The notes: generated from the letters alone by a model not told the origin. DNA of 64,000 nucleotides from Bacillota bacterium (GCA_023397475.1 JAEWUD010000030.1:1-64000), one strand, 5' to 3'. Counted from the first letter of the stretch, positions 16,105 through 24,512 are shown. Numbers and translations: made by a program.

Positions 16105-16467
16105 TATGGGCGAAAACACAGCTTATGGTCGATTTCGCCCATACTTCTTGAACGCTGATTATGGGCGAAATGGATGGTTAGGGTCGATTTCGCCCATAAC
16201 TCTGGAGTCGGGTGTATGGGCGAAAATGGCGTCTTGGTTCGGTTTCGCCCATACTATCGTGTCTTTGGATTCTCATCACAGTGACGGTTTATGGGCGAAA
16301 TGGATGGGTTGGGTCGGTTTCGCCCATAAAGTGGAGAAGAGGAGTCTGGGCGAAATTGGGGGATGTGGGTCTTTTCGCCCATAAAATGCGTGGTGTGATC
16401 GCGCGGTGTGAATGCTGAGTCAGGCGAAACGGATTGTTGAGGGCGGTTTCGCCCATTTCGCCCATAC
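16105..16467. repeat. Palindromic array, arm type TATGGGCGAAA
   Basis: Six units of TATGGGCGAAA, 17-nt spacer and TTTCGCCCATA lie at 16105-16143, 16160-16198, 16215-16253, 16290-16328, 16345-16383 (left arm TCTGGGCGAAA) and about 16419-16456 (left arm degraded to CAGGCGAAA). An extra right arm follows at 16457-16467. Start-to-start steps are 55, 55, 75, 55 and 74 bp. The spacers are G/T-rich and vary, yet keep length 17. The array is between two convergent genes and flanked on both sides by the similar terminator hairpins. No gene is present. Confidence 0.95.
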
Positions 16468-16495
16468 TTTTTGAGCACTGATTTTATATAAGCAT

Positions 16496-16543
16496 GAGGC
16501 TGTTACGCCAGTGATTATTCAATCACTTTTGCAACAGCCCCTC
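16496..16543 (-). terminator. Terminator of the DUF6273 gene
   Basis: On the minus strand GAGGGGCTGTT pairs with AACAGCCTC, and an inner AGTGATT/AATCACT hairpin lies between. A clear T tract is lacking, but the position just after the gene end and the strong stem favour a terminator. Confidence 0.6.
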
Positions 16544-16585
16544 TATATCCGATTCCTTGTATAGGACTCTTACCCGATCACCCGA

Positions 16586-17458
16586 TCACCCGATCACCCA
16601 TGGGTTCTCAATCGTGCCGTCGCCCGCTACACAATGGTCGGTATTCAGATTCACTGCGGGCAGAACACCACCGGAGCCCGTGCACGGATAGACGCCGTAG
16701 AAGACATGATAGTTGTAATAGAAATTGCCGGCGCCAAAGGTGGATAGGTCTTTCTCATCCGGATCAGTTCTCGTCGATGAGCGCATGAAGCACCACCATT
16801 CGATGCTCTTTCCCCAGGTCATGTCGTACGTGCAATTCTCCGCGGCTGCCTCCGTCATGATCTGCATGGAGGCGTAGAACGGATCATCTCCCATGCTGAT
16901 ATATTTCACGACCTCGTCGTAGTTCAGAATATAGACGAGATCCGTGCAATTATCATGGGTTACGGGCATTAGCATGCCGCGTTCTTCCTGGGTCAGATTC
17001 GTGAGGAAACCCGCTTCGTCGGCATAGGCATTCTCGCCGTCGATGATCGCCTCGGCGACCGGCGGTTGCGTCGTATAGGTGACGACCGTCGCGTCACTGT
17101 TGAGCCATTCCCGAAGGTTCGACGTCGCCCAGACCTTGCTCCCGTACTGTTGCTCATTGAGATCCGTCGAGTACTCGCCGCCCTGGCCCAACCACGCTCC
17201 GCTCTCGGCGGCATCGTAGGCTTTGAGGGTTATGATGTTTTCCGACAGAAGCATGATCCCATTCTCCGGATCTGCTTCGACACACTTCCAGAGGATCGGC
17301 TCGCCGTAGTAGGAGCCGAAGGTCACAAAGTCATTGACCTCGATATTGCCCTCAATGGACGGTCGAGACGTGTTTGCAAACAAGACAAAGACAATAATGG
17401 CTGCACAGACAAGGCTCACCGCAATCAGCGCGGTAATAATCATGACTCTCGCCTTCAT
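16586..17458 (-). CDS. DUF6273 domain protein with N-terminal membrane anchor
   Basis: A 290-aa protein. A single N-terminal hydrophobic helix (ARVMIITALIAVSLVCAAII, residues 3-22) is followed by an extracytoplasmic DUF6273 domain. Its marks are VTFGSYYGEPILWKCVE near residue 46, NLREWLNSD, a 'NLTQEERGMLMPV' box and the ending GGVLPAVNLN. DUF6273 modules occur in surface and lipoproteins of Clostridia, with unknown function. ATG at 17458 and a GTG two codons earlier are both possible with the AGAGGTG site. Two other DUF6273 sequences occur at 51.4 kb (remnant) and 51.9 kb. Confidence 0.82.
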   Translation of the reverse strand: MKARVMIITALIAVSLVCAAIIVFVLFANTSRPSIEGNIEVNDFVTFGSYYGEPILWKCVEADPENGIMLLSENIITLKAYDAAESGAWLGQGGEYSTDLNEQQYGSKVWATSNLREWLNSDATVVTYTTQPPVAEAIIDGENAYADEAGFLTNLTQEERGMLMPVTHDNCTDLVYILNYDEVVKYISMGDDPFYASMQIMTEAAAENCTYDMTWGKSIEWWCFMRSSTRTDPDEKDLSTFGAGNFYYNYHVFYGVYPCTGSGGVLPAVNLNTDHCVAGDGTIENPWVIG

Positions 17459-17583
17459 GGACACCTCTGTTCTCGAAAATTCGTTGAGCCTGTAACGTAC
17501 AAGCCTGTGATAATTGTAAGTTTTTCTTTATGGAACGTCAAATCAATTTGGAATAAATAACACTTTATATTAGTATATATTAT

Positions 17584-17631
17584 CGAAAAAACTGTCTCTA
17601 CCGGCTATTTTACAATCCGGCAGAAACAGTC
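17584..17631 (-). terminator. Intrinsic terminator of the MerR gene
   Basis: On the minus strand GACTGTTTCTGCCGG pairs with CCGGTAGAGACAGT and is followed by TTTTTT. A clean hairpin plus T tract 35 bp after the MerR stop. Confidence 0.9.
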
Positions 17632-17666
17632 TCGTTGCTGAATGTGCTTTATGTAGCGGCAATTAA

Positions 17667-18512
17667 TTACCGGATCGGCACCTGCAGCTCCGTAATAAAC
17701 TCCTCCGGGTCATCGGTCATCCAATCTCCCTTATGGTAAATCTCCCGCATCGGCCCGTCCGCGACGTAGTGATTGTGCTTCATCCAATCGAAAAGCCGTT
17801 CGCAGGTTCCCGGTATCGTGGAGAACGGTCCCTTATGGACGATGCACGCCATCTTTTCGACCGGCGGAAGTGAATAAACCTGAACCTCCCCGTCGTTCGC
17901 GAAGCTCCTCGTCACCGGCTCGGCAACCTCCAAGTCCAGTGTTGCCTCGTCATAGTGCAGCAGAAGTTCCCCGATGTCCCACCACCCGGCGTGGTACAAC
18001 ATCATGCAGGGGATCGTTTTCTTGATTCCTTTATCATCGATGCATTGGTTCAGCTTCGGCCACATCTCGCTGAGACTCTCGTCGAAGCTACTTTTCGCAA
18101 TTGTCCTTCGCAGGGATGCGATCAGAATGGGTTCAACTCTCTTAATCGTAATATCATTCATCTGTGGAATACCTCCGTTTTTGATCAGGAAAATGTTCGT
18201 GTGAAGTCGTCCGAGACGTTGGTATTCGTTGGATAAACTCTCCTCCAGATGTCGGGCCTTCTCTTCAAGCTTCTCGATCAATCTCGCGTTACTCGTTTCC
18301 GTGTGTAAGACGTCCGCAATCTCCTCCAGGGTGAAGCCTGCGTCCTTCAGCGCCAGAATTTTATTGACGCTAAGCAGCTGCAGGGCATCGTATGCACGAT
18401 ACCCCGTGACGAGATCCACCGATACCGGGATGAGTATTTCGAGTTTCTCATAGTGGTAGAGCGTGTCGGCCGTAAGGCCGCTGAGTCTTGCGAATTCACC
18501 GATCCGAAGCAT
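17667..18512 (-). CDS. MerR family regulator with GyrI-like effector domain (BmrR type)
   Basis: A 281-aa protein. The MerR winged HTH is at residues 1-70 (LRIGEFARLSGLTADTLYHYEKLEIL, RAYDALQLLSVNKILALKDAGFTLEEI). A coiled-coil linker spans residues 75-110, and a GyrI-like small-molecule-binding domain (residues 122-281) ends in the typical AVSVHKGPFSTIPGTCERLFDWM-like segment (here CIVHKGPFSTIPGTCERLF). Family members activate multidrug-efflux genes after binding amphipathic cations. GGAGG lies 7 nt before the ATG. Its own promoter has a MerR-type 19-bp spacer, so it likely autoregulates. No efflux gene is adjacent on the same transcript. Confidence 0.92.
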   Translation of the reverse strand: MLRIGEFARLSGLTADTLYHYEKLEILIPVSVDLVTGYRAYDALQLLSVNKILALKDAGFTLEEIADVLHTETSNARLIEKLEEKARHLEESLSNEYQRLGRLHTNIFLIKNGGIPQMNDITIKRVEPILIASLRRTIAKSSFDESLSEMWPKLNQCIDDKGIKKTIPCMMLYHAGWWDIGELLLHYDEATLDLEVAEPVTRSFANDGEVQVYSLPPVEKMACIVHKGPFSTIPGTCERLFDWMKHNHYVADGPMREIYHKGDWMTDDPEEFITELQVPIR

Positions 18513-18566
18513 TCTGTTACCTCCAACGAAGACGTTTACAAGTGTGCACCCTTGCCGTCAACACCT

Positions 18567-18597
18567 ACTCTACGCCTTCGGGTTACCCGAAGGTCAA
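18567..18597 (-). promoter_or_regulatory. MerR-type promoter with 19-bp spacer and dyad operator
   Basis: On the minus strand TTGACC (18597-18592) and TAGAGT (18572-18567) are separated by 19 bp, the overlong spacer typical of MerR-controlled promoters. The perfect 19-bp palindrome CCTTCGGGTTACCCGAAGG (18575-18593) sits between and over the -35 box. The promoter reads into the MerR gene. Confidence 0.85.
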
Positions 18598-18692
18598 CAG
18601 GTATTTCGTTTTTTTTCGCGAAAAGAAATTGCGTCGTGTTGCAGGATTTTTCGCAAGAAATCTCGCTACCGTATCAGAGACCTTCTTTGCGA

Positions 18693-19334
18693 TCAGAGAA
18701 ACTCATCCTTATAGAAGACTTTCTTCAACAAGTCAATATCCCCATTGAACTGCTCTTCGAGGTCCCCGATGGAATCGAGCGCTTCCGTAGCGCTAATTGC
18801 ACGGAATTTGTCGTAATAGTTCTCGTAAACGCCCCGGGAGTATGCCATCAGAATGTGGATCGCGCGGGCCTTTCCGACTTCGGGCCGAAACGGCGTCTCA
18901 TCCACGAGAGCAAGCATCTCCTCCCCTGACAAGCTCATCATCCCGGAGAATCTTGTCTCCATATCCGACTTCAACTCCTCGGGCACTTTCATGAATGCGT
19001 CATAGATGAACCGATACTCTGCCGGTCGATCGATGGCTACTTTAAGCTTTGCAACAGCCATTACGCGCAGTATCTCGAAAAGATCCTGGCTAATCGCGCC
19101 GCACTGCACAAAGATTTCCTTGTAAATTGTCTTCACCGTATCATCCAGAAGGTAGAGGAAGAGGTTCTTCTTGCTTCCGAAATAATGGAAAAGAAGGCCT
19201 TTGGAAATCCCGGCCTTCTCACAGATCGTATTCGTATTCGCTTTATGATAACCATGGAGGGAGAATTCGGACAGCGCGGCGCCCAAGATCGCTCTCTGCT
19301 TCTCCGTACTTATGGCCAGAAATTTCTCGTACAT
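18693..19334 (-). CDS. TetR family regulator of the ABC exporter operon
   Basis: A 213-aa TetR protein. The N-terminal HTH reads ILGAALSEFSLHGYHKANTN followed by ICEKAGISKGLLFHYFGSKKNL (residues 16-57); the C-terminal ligand domain is typical of regulators of this exporter pair. It is the third gene of an ABC exporter operon, 6 bp after the permease. The 18-bp palindrome over the operon promoter (21083-21100) is the likely operator, which would make the system autorepressing. The bound ligand is probably also the exported compound. Confidence 0.9.
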   Translation of the reverse strand: MYEKFLAISTEKQRAILGAALSEFSLHGYHKANTNTICEKAGISKGLLFHYFGSKKNLFLYLLDDTVKTIYKEIFVQCGAISQDLFEILRVMAVAKLKVAIDRPAEYRFIYDAFMKVPEELKSDMETRFSGMMSLSGEEMLALVDETPFRPEVGKARAIHILMAYSRGVYENYYDKFRAISATEALDSIGDLEEQFNGDIDLLKKVFYKDEFL

Positions 19335-19340
19335 GCCGCT

Positions 19341-20129
19341 CTACTCGAAATCCTTTCTCGTATACAGGAATCCGGTCAATCCGGTTCCGACGATGATTAT
19401 CCCTATTGTAACCGCAAGATACGCCGGCGTGAATCCGTTTCGGAGAATTTCGATGCCGTCAAACCAGTGGTAGGGCGTGAAATCGAGCAACGCCTCCACC
19501 TTCTCGCTGATCTTCCCCATGATGTCCAGGAAAAAAAGGACAAACACAAATCCAAGGGCAAACGGTAATCGTCTTGCCGGTTTCACGATGAAGTGACCGA
19601 GAACTAGTCCGATCGCAGTGAAAAGGAACATGAATAACGCAATTCCAATACAAAGCATCACAAGGCCCTGAAGGTCATATTCGTCCGCGACGATTTCCAG
19701 AATTCCCCATGTCCCGAGGAAGAAGAGTACCGCGGTGATCAACGCTTGCGAGAAAGCTGCCGCAATTTTGCTGACCACGATATACAGTCGCGTTATCGGT
19801 TGCGCATAGAGAAAGTCGATCGTCTGATCCGACTCTTCCTTGGAGATGATGGTGCCGCCTGTAAGAACGGCCAGCGAACCCATCGCGATCAGGAAATACG
19901 AGAACATGTAGCAGATGTAATCCATCGGATCGGTAAAGTCGATAACATCAAAGCGGAAGGCCTTGACCATCTCCGGCGAGAACCCCGCCATCATCTCGTC
20001 TAATGAGCTTCCCATATCCTTAAACGAGGGGAACATCGACATCGCGAACACCATGAATCCGACAATGCACACATTCCATACAAGGAGCGACTTCCACGCG
20101 CTCTTCATTTCAAATGCATAAAGTCTCAT
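19341..20129 (-). CDS. ABC-2 type exporter permease
   Basis: A 262-aa membrane protein with six hydrophobic segments (about residues 18-38, 62-84, 110-140, 147-170, 178-200, 238-258), the standard ABC-2 permease topology. A cytoplasmic loop SKEESDQTIDFLYAQPITR (about residues 92-110) is characteristic of the YcfS/NatB-like group. Its ATG overlaps the stop codon of the ATPase gene (ATGA). With the ATPase it forms an exporter, probably for a drug, peptide or lipid-like compound. A TetR gene follows immediately. Confidence 0.9.
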   Translation of the reverse strand: MRLYAFEMKSAWKSLLVWNVCIVGFMVFAMSMFPSFKDMGSSLDEMMAGFSPEMVKAFRFDVIDFTDPMDYICYMFSYFLIAMGSLAVLTGGTIISKEESDQTIDFLYAQPITRLYIVVSKIAAAFSQALITAVLFFLGTWGILEIVADEYDLQGLVMLCIGIALFMFLFTAIGLVLGHFIVKPARRLPFALGFVFVLFFLDIMGKISEKVEALLDFTPYHWFDGIEILRNGFTPAYLAVTIGIIIVGTGLTGFLYTRKDFE

Positions 20130-21007
20130 TTCTCTTCCTCCCGATAATAATGCATGAACACTTCTTCCAGATCCGGCTCAGTCACGGAGAAGTCCGCGAT
20201 CTCATTCGCCGCCAGAAGCTTCGCCAGTTCCGCGGCGTTTCCCTTATGAATGAAGTGAATCTCGTCGCCCATCTCCTGAAGTTCGGTCAAGCTCAGATCC
20301 CCTTGCTGGAACGGTGTACCATTTGACATCTTGATCGAGACCTTCTTGTACTGTGTCTTCCGAAGCTCCTTCACATCCTTCTCGTCGATCAATCGGCCTT
20401 CCTTGATAATGCCGACCCGGTCGCACAGGCGCTGTACCTCAGAAAGAATATGCGAGGAGAAGAAGATCGTCGCCCCGCGCGACCTCTCCTTGCGTAACAG
20501 ATCATAGAAATTGTTCTGCATCAGCGGGTCCAATCCCACTGTCGGCTCGTCCAGAATAAGAAGCTCCGGCTCGTGCATCATCGCGAGAACAATTCCGACC
20601 TTCTTCTTATTTCCGAAGGACAGGTCCTCAATCTGGCGACTCGTGTCGAGAGACAGAATCTCCGAGAGCTCCTTGATCTTCGATGAACAGTCCTTCTTGT
20701 GATATCCGGCCGCATACGTGAAAAGCTCCCGAACGCGAAGCCGGTCATAGTAATGATTCTCTGACGGCAAGTATCCGATACGATTCTTGACCTCGGCAAG
20801 CGACCGATCCGTACACGGCCGGTCGAAAAGATATAGCTCCCCCGACGTCGGGCGGAGAAGTCCCAAGAGAGACCGGATCGTCGTCGATTTGCCGGCGCCG
20901 TTCGGCCCGACAAATCCATAGATCTCTCCGGATTTAACCGTCAATGAAAGGTTCTCAACGCCCCGGTGTTTGCCGTAATACTTCTTGAAATTCACAGTTC
21001 TGATCAT
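20126..21007 (-). CDS. ABC transporter ATP-binding protein
   Basis: A 293-aa ATPase. Walker A GPNGAGKSTT is at residues 34-43, the Q-loop region at LPSENHYYDRLR, and the signature LSFGNKKKVG near residue 133 (LSxGxKKR type, as in ABC-2 exporters). Walker B is LLILDEPTVGLD and the H-loop ATIFFSSH. The C-terminal domain (230-293) is the extension seen in the CcmA/BcrA group. GAGGTG precedes the ATG. It is the first gene of the three-gene exporter operon; promoter and operator lie 75 bp upstream. Confidence 0.93.
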   Translation of the reverse strand: MIRTVNFKKYYGKHRGVENLSLTVKSGEIYGFVGPNGAGKSTTIRSLLGLLRPTSGELYLFDRPCTDRSLAEVKNRIGYLPSENHYYDRLRVRELFTYAAGYHKKDCSSKIKELSEILSLDTSRQIEDLSFGNKKKVGIVLAMMHEPELLILDEPTVGLDPLMQNNFYDLLRKERSRGATIFFSSHILSEVQRLCDRVGIIKEGRLIDEKDVKELRKTQYKKVSIKMSNGTPFQQGDLSLTELQEMGDEIHFIHKGNAAELAKLLAANEIADFSVTEPDLEEVFMHYYREEEK

Positions 21008-21070
21008 AAGATCACCTCAATTCAATCACGCTTCTCGCGTGGGCGGAACGTTTCTCGCTCCGTTATCGTG

Positions 21071-21101
21071 AATATATCACCGATTGACCCGCGGGTCAAT
21101 T
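21071..21101 (-). promoter_or_regulatory. Promoter and 18-bp palindromic operator of the ABC exporter operon
   Basis: On the minus strand TTGACC, a 17-bp spacer and TATATT form a sigma-A-type promoter. The perfect 18-bp palindrome ATTGACCCGCGGGTCAAT (21083-21100) covers the -35 box and half of the spacer, an ideal site for steric repression by the operon's own TetR protein. Confidence 0.85.
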
Positions 21102-21189
21102 TCTTTTTCGAGAAATTTGAATTTCATTTGAAAGCCAGTTGAAAGAGAATTCGGCCTCTTCTATTCACTTCAAAGGCTGGGAAATAGAT

Positions 21190-21260
21190 GCCACGTATCA
21201 ATGTCAGCAAGCCGACCTACTAAAATGCACTCCGAGGCCGATTTAGTAGGCTTGTCATTG
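21190..21260. repeat. Single palindromic unit, arm type CCTACTAAA
   Basis: CCTACTAAA (21216-21224), a 17-nt spacer and TTTAGTAGG (21242-21250). An outer inverted pair TATCAATG ... CATTGATA (about 21197-21259) widens the symmetry. It has the same arm type as 47494-47530. A partial relic, ATAATCACTGAT, shared with the 10.8-kb array, occurs near 21411. The region 21101-21505 otherwise shows no gene. Confidence 0.85.
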
Positions 21261-21504
21261 ATAGAATGCCAACAAATGAATTTGCTTGGAGCCCCTATGT
21301 GACTACCGCATCCGATTTGATCCAAGGGGCGTGTTAATTTATCAGGACTAACAAAGATCCGTCGGACGGACCCATTTACGTGCGAAGCTCGGATATTTAG
21401 CAGTCTCGTACATAATCACTGATAAAAATCGGGAAACCAGCCTTCTCGAGTTGATACATGTGATGATTTGAAACCGTCGCCATGCAGGAATACAAAGTTT
21501 CCCG

Positions 21505-21948
21505 TCACTCCTCAACTTTCGCTTCCGCCAATCGCTTCACGCAATCCAGCGCCCTCGGCTGGCGATCTCGAAAAGTCTCGATCTGTTCCTCCGGAAGGTC
21601 CACATCAACCGTAAGAATTGTGTATCCACCCTTCTCCGCGAGGGTGTAGCTTTCCTCGCCTCCAGTCCATTCGTTCTCGCGCGCGGCATCTCCGAACGAC
21701 ATCGTATCGGATTGATGCCGGAACAGGACGTGCTCATTCTCTCTCAGCATATGCACGCGACTGGTGACGCCGTAACCGTTGATTGAAGAGATAAATTCAA
21801 CGTCCCGCCCTTCAACCAACGATCCCTTCATGAACGTACCTTCGTCAATGATGTCCGCCCATTCGCGAAAAGTCTCATCTTTCCACAACACATTCCAGAC
21901 GGTCTCTCTAGAGGCCTTGATCTCAATCGCAAAGCGTACTCTCTCCAT
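21505..21948 (-). CDS. SRPBCC (AHSA1/START-like) domain protein
   Basis: This 147-aa protein has the START-like fold pattern: FAIEIKASRETVWNVLWKDETFREWAD at the N-terminus and TVDVDLPEEQIETFRDRQPRALDCVKRLAE for the C-terminal helix. Family members bind hydrophobic ligands or act as chaperone activators. GGGAGAG lies just upstream of the ATG. It stands as a single gene followed by the CCTACTAAA palindrome. Ligand unknown. Confidence 0.82.
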   Translation of the reverse strand: MERVRFAIEIKASRETVWNVLWKDETFREWADIIDEGTFMKGSLVEGRDVEFISSINGYGVTSRVHMLRENEHVLFRHQSDTMSFGDAARENEWTGGEESYTLAEKGGYTILTVDVDLPEEQIETFRDRQPRALDCVKRLAEAKVEE

Positions 21949-21979
21949 AATCTCTCTCCCGCGGCTGAATCAAATCAGC

Positions 21980-22750
21980 CTATTCCCATACATAGGCGGT
22001 CATCGACAGAGACCCCAGTTCACAGGACTGGTTATACACCGTAACAGTGTCCTTCTCATCCGACGCACCAAGAGTATACAACAACGGATAGAAGTGATCC
22101 GGGGTCGGCACGGCAAGCCGAGCAACATCGCCCATCTCACGGAATTGCAGGATCTCCCGATGGTCACCCTTCATAATCTTCTCGTTTATCCATCCGTCAA
22201 ACTCCTGTGCCCAGTCAAATCCTTGGCCGGCCATACTCCAGTCCACTCGCCGTAGATTATGGACGATATTGCCGGATCCGAGGATCAGAACACCCCGTTC
22301 GCGAAGCGCATATAATTCCTTGCCGATCTGATAATGTGTCTCCGGAGGCGCACCGGCATCAACACTTATCTGGAACACGGGAATGTTTCTCTCCGGATAC
22401 ATGTGAACCAACACCGACCAGGTGCCGTGATCTGTGCCCCAGGAATTATCGAATACCGTCTCTCGCGAGATGAGTTCCGCGGTTTTTCTCGCGAAAAGCG
22501 GCGAGCCCGGTGTGTTATAGGTGATCTTGTAGAGTTCCTCCGGAAATCCGTACATGTCGTATACGGTCCTGGGGTTCTCCCCGTTCATGATCCGGGTCCC
22601 TTGGGTGAACCAATGCGCGGAGACACAAAGGATCGCCGCGGGCCTGGCGATTCGCTCCCCCAAAAAACGCCAGGTGCGCGTGTACGAATTATCCTCAATA
22701 GCGTTCATCGGGGATCCGTGTCCTACAAAAACAACCGGCATCTTCGCCAT
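21980..22750 (-). CDS. DODA-type extradiol aromatic ring-opening dioxygenase
   Basis: A 256-aa class III extradiol dioxygenase of the YgiD/4,5-DOPA dioxygenase type. Metal ligands are apparent in FVGHGSPMNA (His 8 region), SAHWFTQGT (His near 42) and the DHGTWSVLVHMYP segment; GSGNIVHNLRR is also conserved. It likely opens catechol-type rings with Fe2+ or Zn2+. Start is uncertain: the frame opens with GTG at 22801 without a binding site, whereas ATG at 22750 begins at the conserved strand and has AAAGG about 12 nt upstream. It lies 31 bp upstream of the SRPBCC gene and may be co-transcribed with it. Confidence 0.88.
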   Translation of the reverse strand: MAKMPVVFVGHGSPMNAIEDNSYTRTWRFLGERIARPAAILCVSAHWFTQGTRIMNGENPRTVYDMYGFPEELYKITYNTPGSPLFARKTAELISRETVFDNSWGTDHGTWSVLVHMYPERNIPVFQISVDAGAPPETHYQIGKELYALRERGVLILGSGNIVHNLRRVDWSMAGQGFDWAQEFDGWINEKIMKGDHREILQFREMGDVARLAVPTPDHFYPLLYTLGASDEKDTVTVYNQSCELGSLSMTAYVWE

Positions 22751-22823
22751 CTTCTTCACGAACCTTTCTTTACCGCAGATCATCCGCCAATGGATTTTCA
22801 CGACCCAAAATGATACGCCCTCA

Positions 22824-23795
22824 TCACCGGAATGATCTTTCCAGAATTAACTTCTCCATCGAATTTCTCATTTCCTCCGGCATATACGATTCTCGGCACA
22901 TCTCAAGGTATGTCGGCTGCATCGATATAATCATGTCCAACATCCTCTCCGCAGGTTTTTCCGGTATTCCGGATGCCTTTGCGAAGGCCAGAAAATCCTT
23001 TCTTCGAAGATTCGATTTCTTCCCATTTAGTGTAAGCGCCAACTGCTCCGTGTCCTCGGGTAGAACTACATTGGTAGGAAGCATATCGTAAGCATCTGAT
23101 AATTCGTATTCCTGACTACCGGGGCTTGTCTCAATGAGGGAGAAATTCTTCAAATGCATATCGGAATTCCCGATTGCATACGAGAATGCGATCCGCAAGA
23201 ACAACTCTGTAAGATCAAGCCCGGGATTTGTGGAGTATTTCTTAATCAGTTTTGCACAGCGTTCATAGGATCCGCGATACTTGTCTTCCGTCAGTCGTCC
23301 GTCCAATTGACAGAAGTCTTCCATCGCCAGCATTCGCGTTACAGACTTCTTACTTCTCGCCAATATACGATCGACTCTTCTCGTAATATAGGCATATCCA
23401 TTATCGGCAGATTTCATTCTGATCAAAGCGAAAGGCACCGTTCGAATACCGGTTCTCGCGGCCATTTGCATCACAAGATATTCCGCTTCCGGAAGTGCTT
23501 GATATTCGGCGGTCTGGGGTTTCAAAATGAATCCTGTCGGGTAGTTTATGAGCGTCAGTCTCGGTTCTTTTCCCAGCTCCAAATGCAACGATAACTTCTT
23601 CTGAACACCGGGTACCGTAAACCCGCTCGAAGCATTCTCCGTAGCAATTTTCAGTATTGACTCTTCAGATAGGTCCAGATCCGGCATCATACTTGTGCCG
23701 AAAAATTTCTTCACGCATTTGGTATGCCATCCGCAGGATTTCTCCTGAATATCGATCGATTCGCGCAAAGGCAATCCGCAATATAAGCATTTCAT
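22824..23795 (-). CDS. hipT: HipT: kinase toxin of a tripartite HipBST module
   Basis: A 323-aa HipA-like kinase lacking the N-terminal subdomain of full HipA. Landmarks: an N-terminal CxxC (MKCLYCGLPL), the gly-rich loop segment SGFTVPGVQKKLSLH near residue 57, FILKPQ with the ATP-binding Lys, AEYLVMQMAARTGI, the catalytic IGNSDMHLKNFSLI near 205, and the metal-binding LSDAYDML. HipBST toxins phosphorylate tryptophanyl-tRNA synthetase in the one well-studied system. The usual autophosphorylated SxS of the loop is here TVP. ATG at 23795 overlaps the HipS stop codon (ATGA). It is third in the operon hipB-hipS-hipT. Confidence 0.88.
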   Translation of the reverse strand: MKCLYCGLPLRESIDIQEKSCGWHTKCVKKFFGTSMMPDLDLSEESILKIATENASSGFTVPGVQKKLSLHLELGKEPRLTLINYPTGFILKPQTAEYQALPEAEYLVMQMAARTGIRTVPFALIRMKSADNGYAYITRRVDRILARSKKSVTRMLAMEDFCQLDGRLTEDKYRGSYERCAKLIKKYSTNPGLDLTELFLRIAFSYAIGNSDMHLKNFSLIETSPGSQEYELSDAYDMLPTNVVLPEDTEQLALTLNGKKSNLRRKDFLAFAKASGIPEKPAERMLDMIISMQPTYLEMCRESYMPEEMRNSMEKLILERSFR

Positions 23796-24124
23796 ACCCT
23801 CGTCCTCCGGATGCTGACAATGCCGATGCAGTCCTCGCATGCAACCAGAAGAAGCTGAAAGCGATCTTTCGGGTCGATTTTCCAGTTCTGAGTCACGATA
23901 GTAAGAAGCCAGCCCTCAGGAATCAGTCCATCAAAGAATGAGAACAACGTCCTGGAAAAATATTCCGCTGACTGCTTAGGAAGTGTGAGACTTACGGGTG
24001 GTTCCTCCGGATTCTGTAAATACACAGAATCGTATGCAAAGGTGTAACCGGAATCGGTTTCCTGGAGCATACCCGCATAGGTATGGCGTACATATATGTA
24101 CGCGATCCGATAAGGCTCAGTCAT
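23792..24124 (-). CDS. hipS: HipS: HipA N-terminal-subdomain-like antitoxin
   Basis: A 110-aa protein equivalent to the N-subdomain-1 of HipA. AYIYVRHTYAGMLQE and the beta-rich YDSVYLQNPEEPPVSLTLPK lead to LFSFFDGLIPEGW, the hallmark of that domain, and FQLLLVACEDCIGIVSI. In HipBST systems the separate HipS neutralises the toxin. It overlaps hipB upstream (stop/ATG overlap) and hipT downstream, so all three are coupled. Confidence 0.88.
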   Translation of the reverse strand: MTEPYRIAYIYVRHTYAGMLQETDSGYTFAYDSVYLQNPEEPPVSLTLPKQSAEYFSRTLFSFFDGLIPEGWLLTIVTQNWKIDPKDRFQLLLVACEDCIGIVSIRRTRV

Positions 24125-24324
24125 TCTTCGTCCCTTCTTCCGGGTATCGCCTGCATGCCAAACATCGCAAGAGCCTGATTCACCTTATCCATGCGAACCG
24201 TCTCTTTGCCTTGCTCCAACTCACGGACAAAACGAAGCCCAAGACCTGAACGCAAAGCAAATTCTTCCTGCGTCAGTCCGGCCGCTCTTCTTTTTCTCTT
24301 AATAAATTCTGCTATCTCATTCAT
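24121..24324 (-). CDS. hipB: HipB: XRE-type regulator of HipBST
   Basis: A 67-aa Cro/CI-type HTH protein: IAEFIKRKRRAAGLTQEEFALRSGLGLRFVRELEQGK, then DKVNQALAMFG. First gene of the hipBST operon. No Shine-Dalgarno sequence is visible, and the -10 box ends only 6 bp before the ATG, so the message is probably leaderless. It most likely binds the three ACCC...GGGT-type sites upstream and autoregulates. Confidence 0.88.
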   Translation of the reverse strand: MNEIAEFIKRKRRAAGLTQEEFALRSGLGLRFVRELEQGKETVRMDKVNQALAMFGMQAIPGRRDEE

Positions 24325-24330
24325 ACAATA

Positions 24331-24430
24331 ATTTTACACCCGATCGGGGATGATATCAACTTTTCGTAGAATTCTATACCCGATCGAGTATATTTTCTAT
24401 TATATGTTCAACTATTACACCCTTTCGGGT
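24331..24430 (-). promoter_or_regulatory. hipBST promoter with three phased operators
   Basis: On the minus strand TTGATA (24359-24354), a 17-bp spacer and TAAAAT (24336-24331) form the promoter. Operator-like palindromes are at 24338-24349 (ACCCGATCGGGG, inside the spacer), 24378-24389 (ACCCGATCGAGT) and 24419-24430 (ACCCTTTCGGGT). Centre spacings are 40 and 41 bp, close to four helical turns, which fits cooperative binding on one DNA face. Confidence 0.8.
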
Positions 24431-24512
24431 ATGTTTTGGAGATATTTTTCGTTTCTACAGTTGCTTAACATGATATGCTCGCGACGCTTCGCAATCCTCA
24501 TTGCAATCGCCC

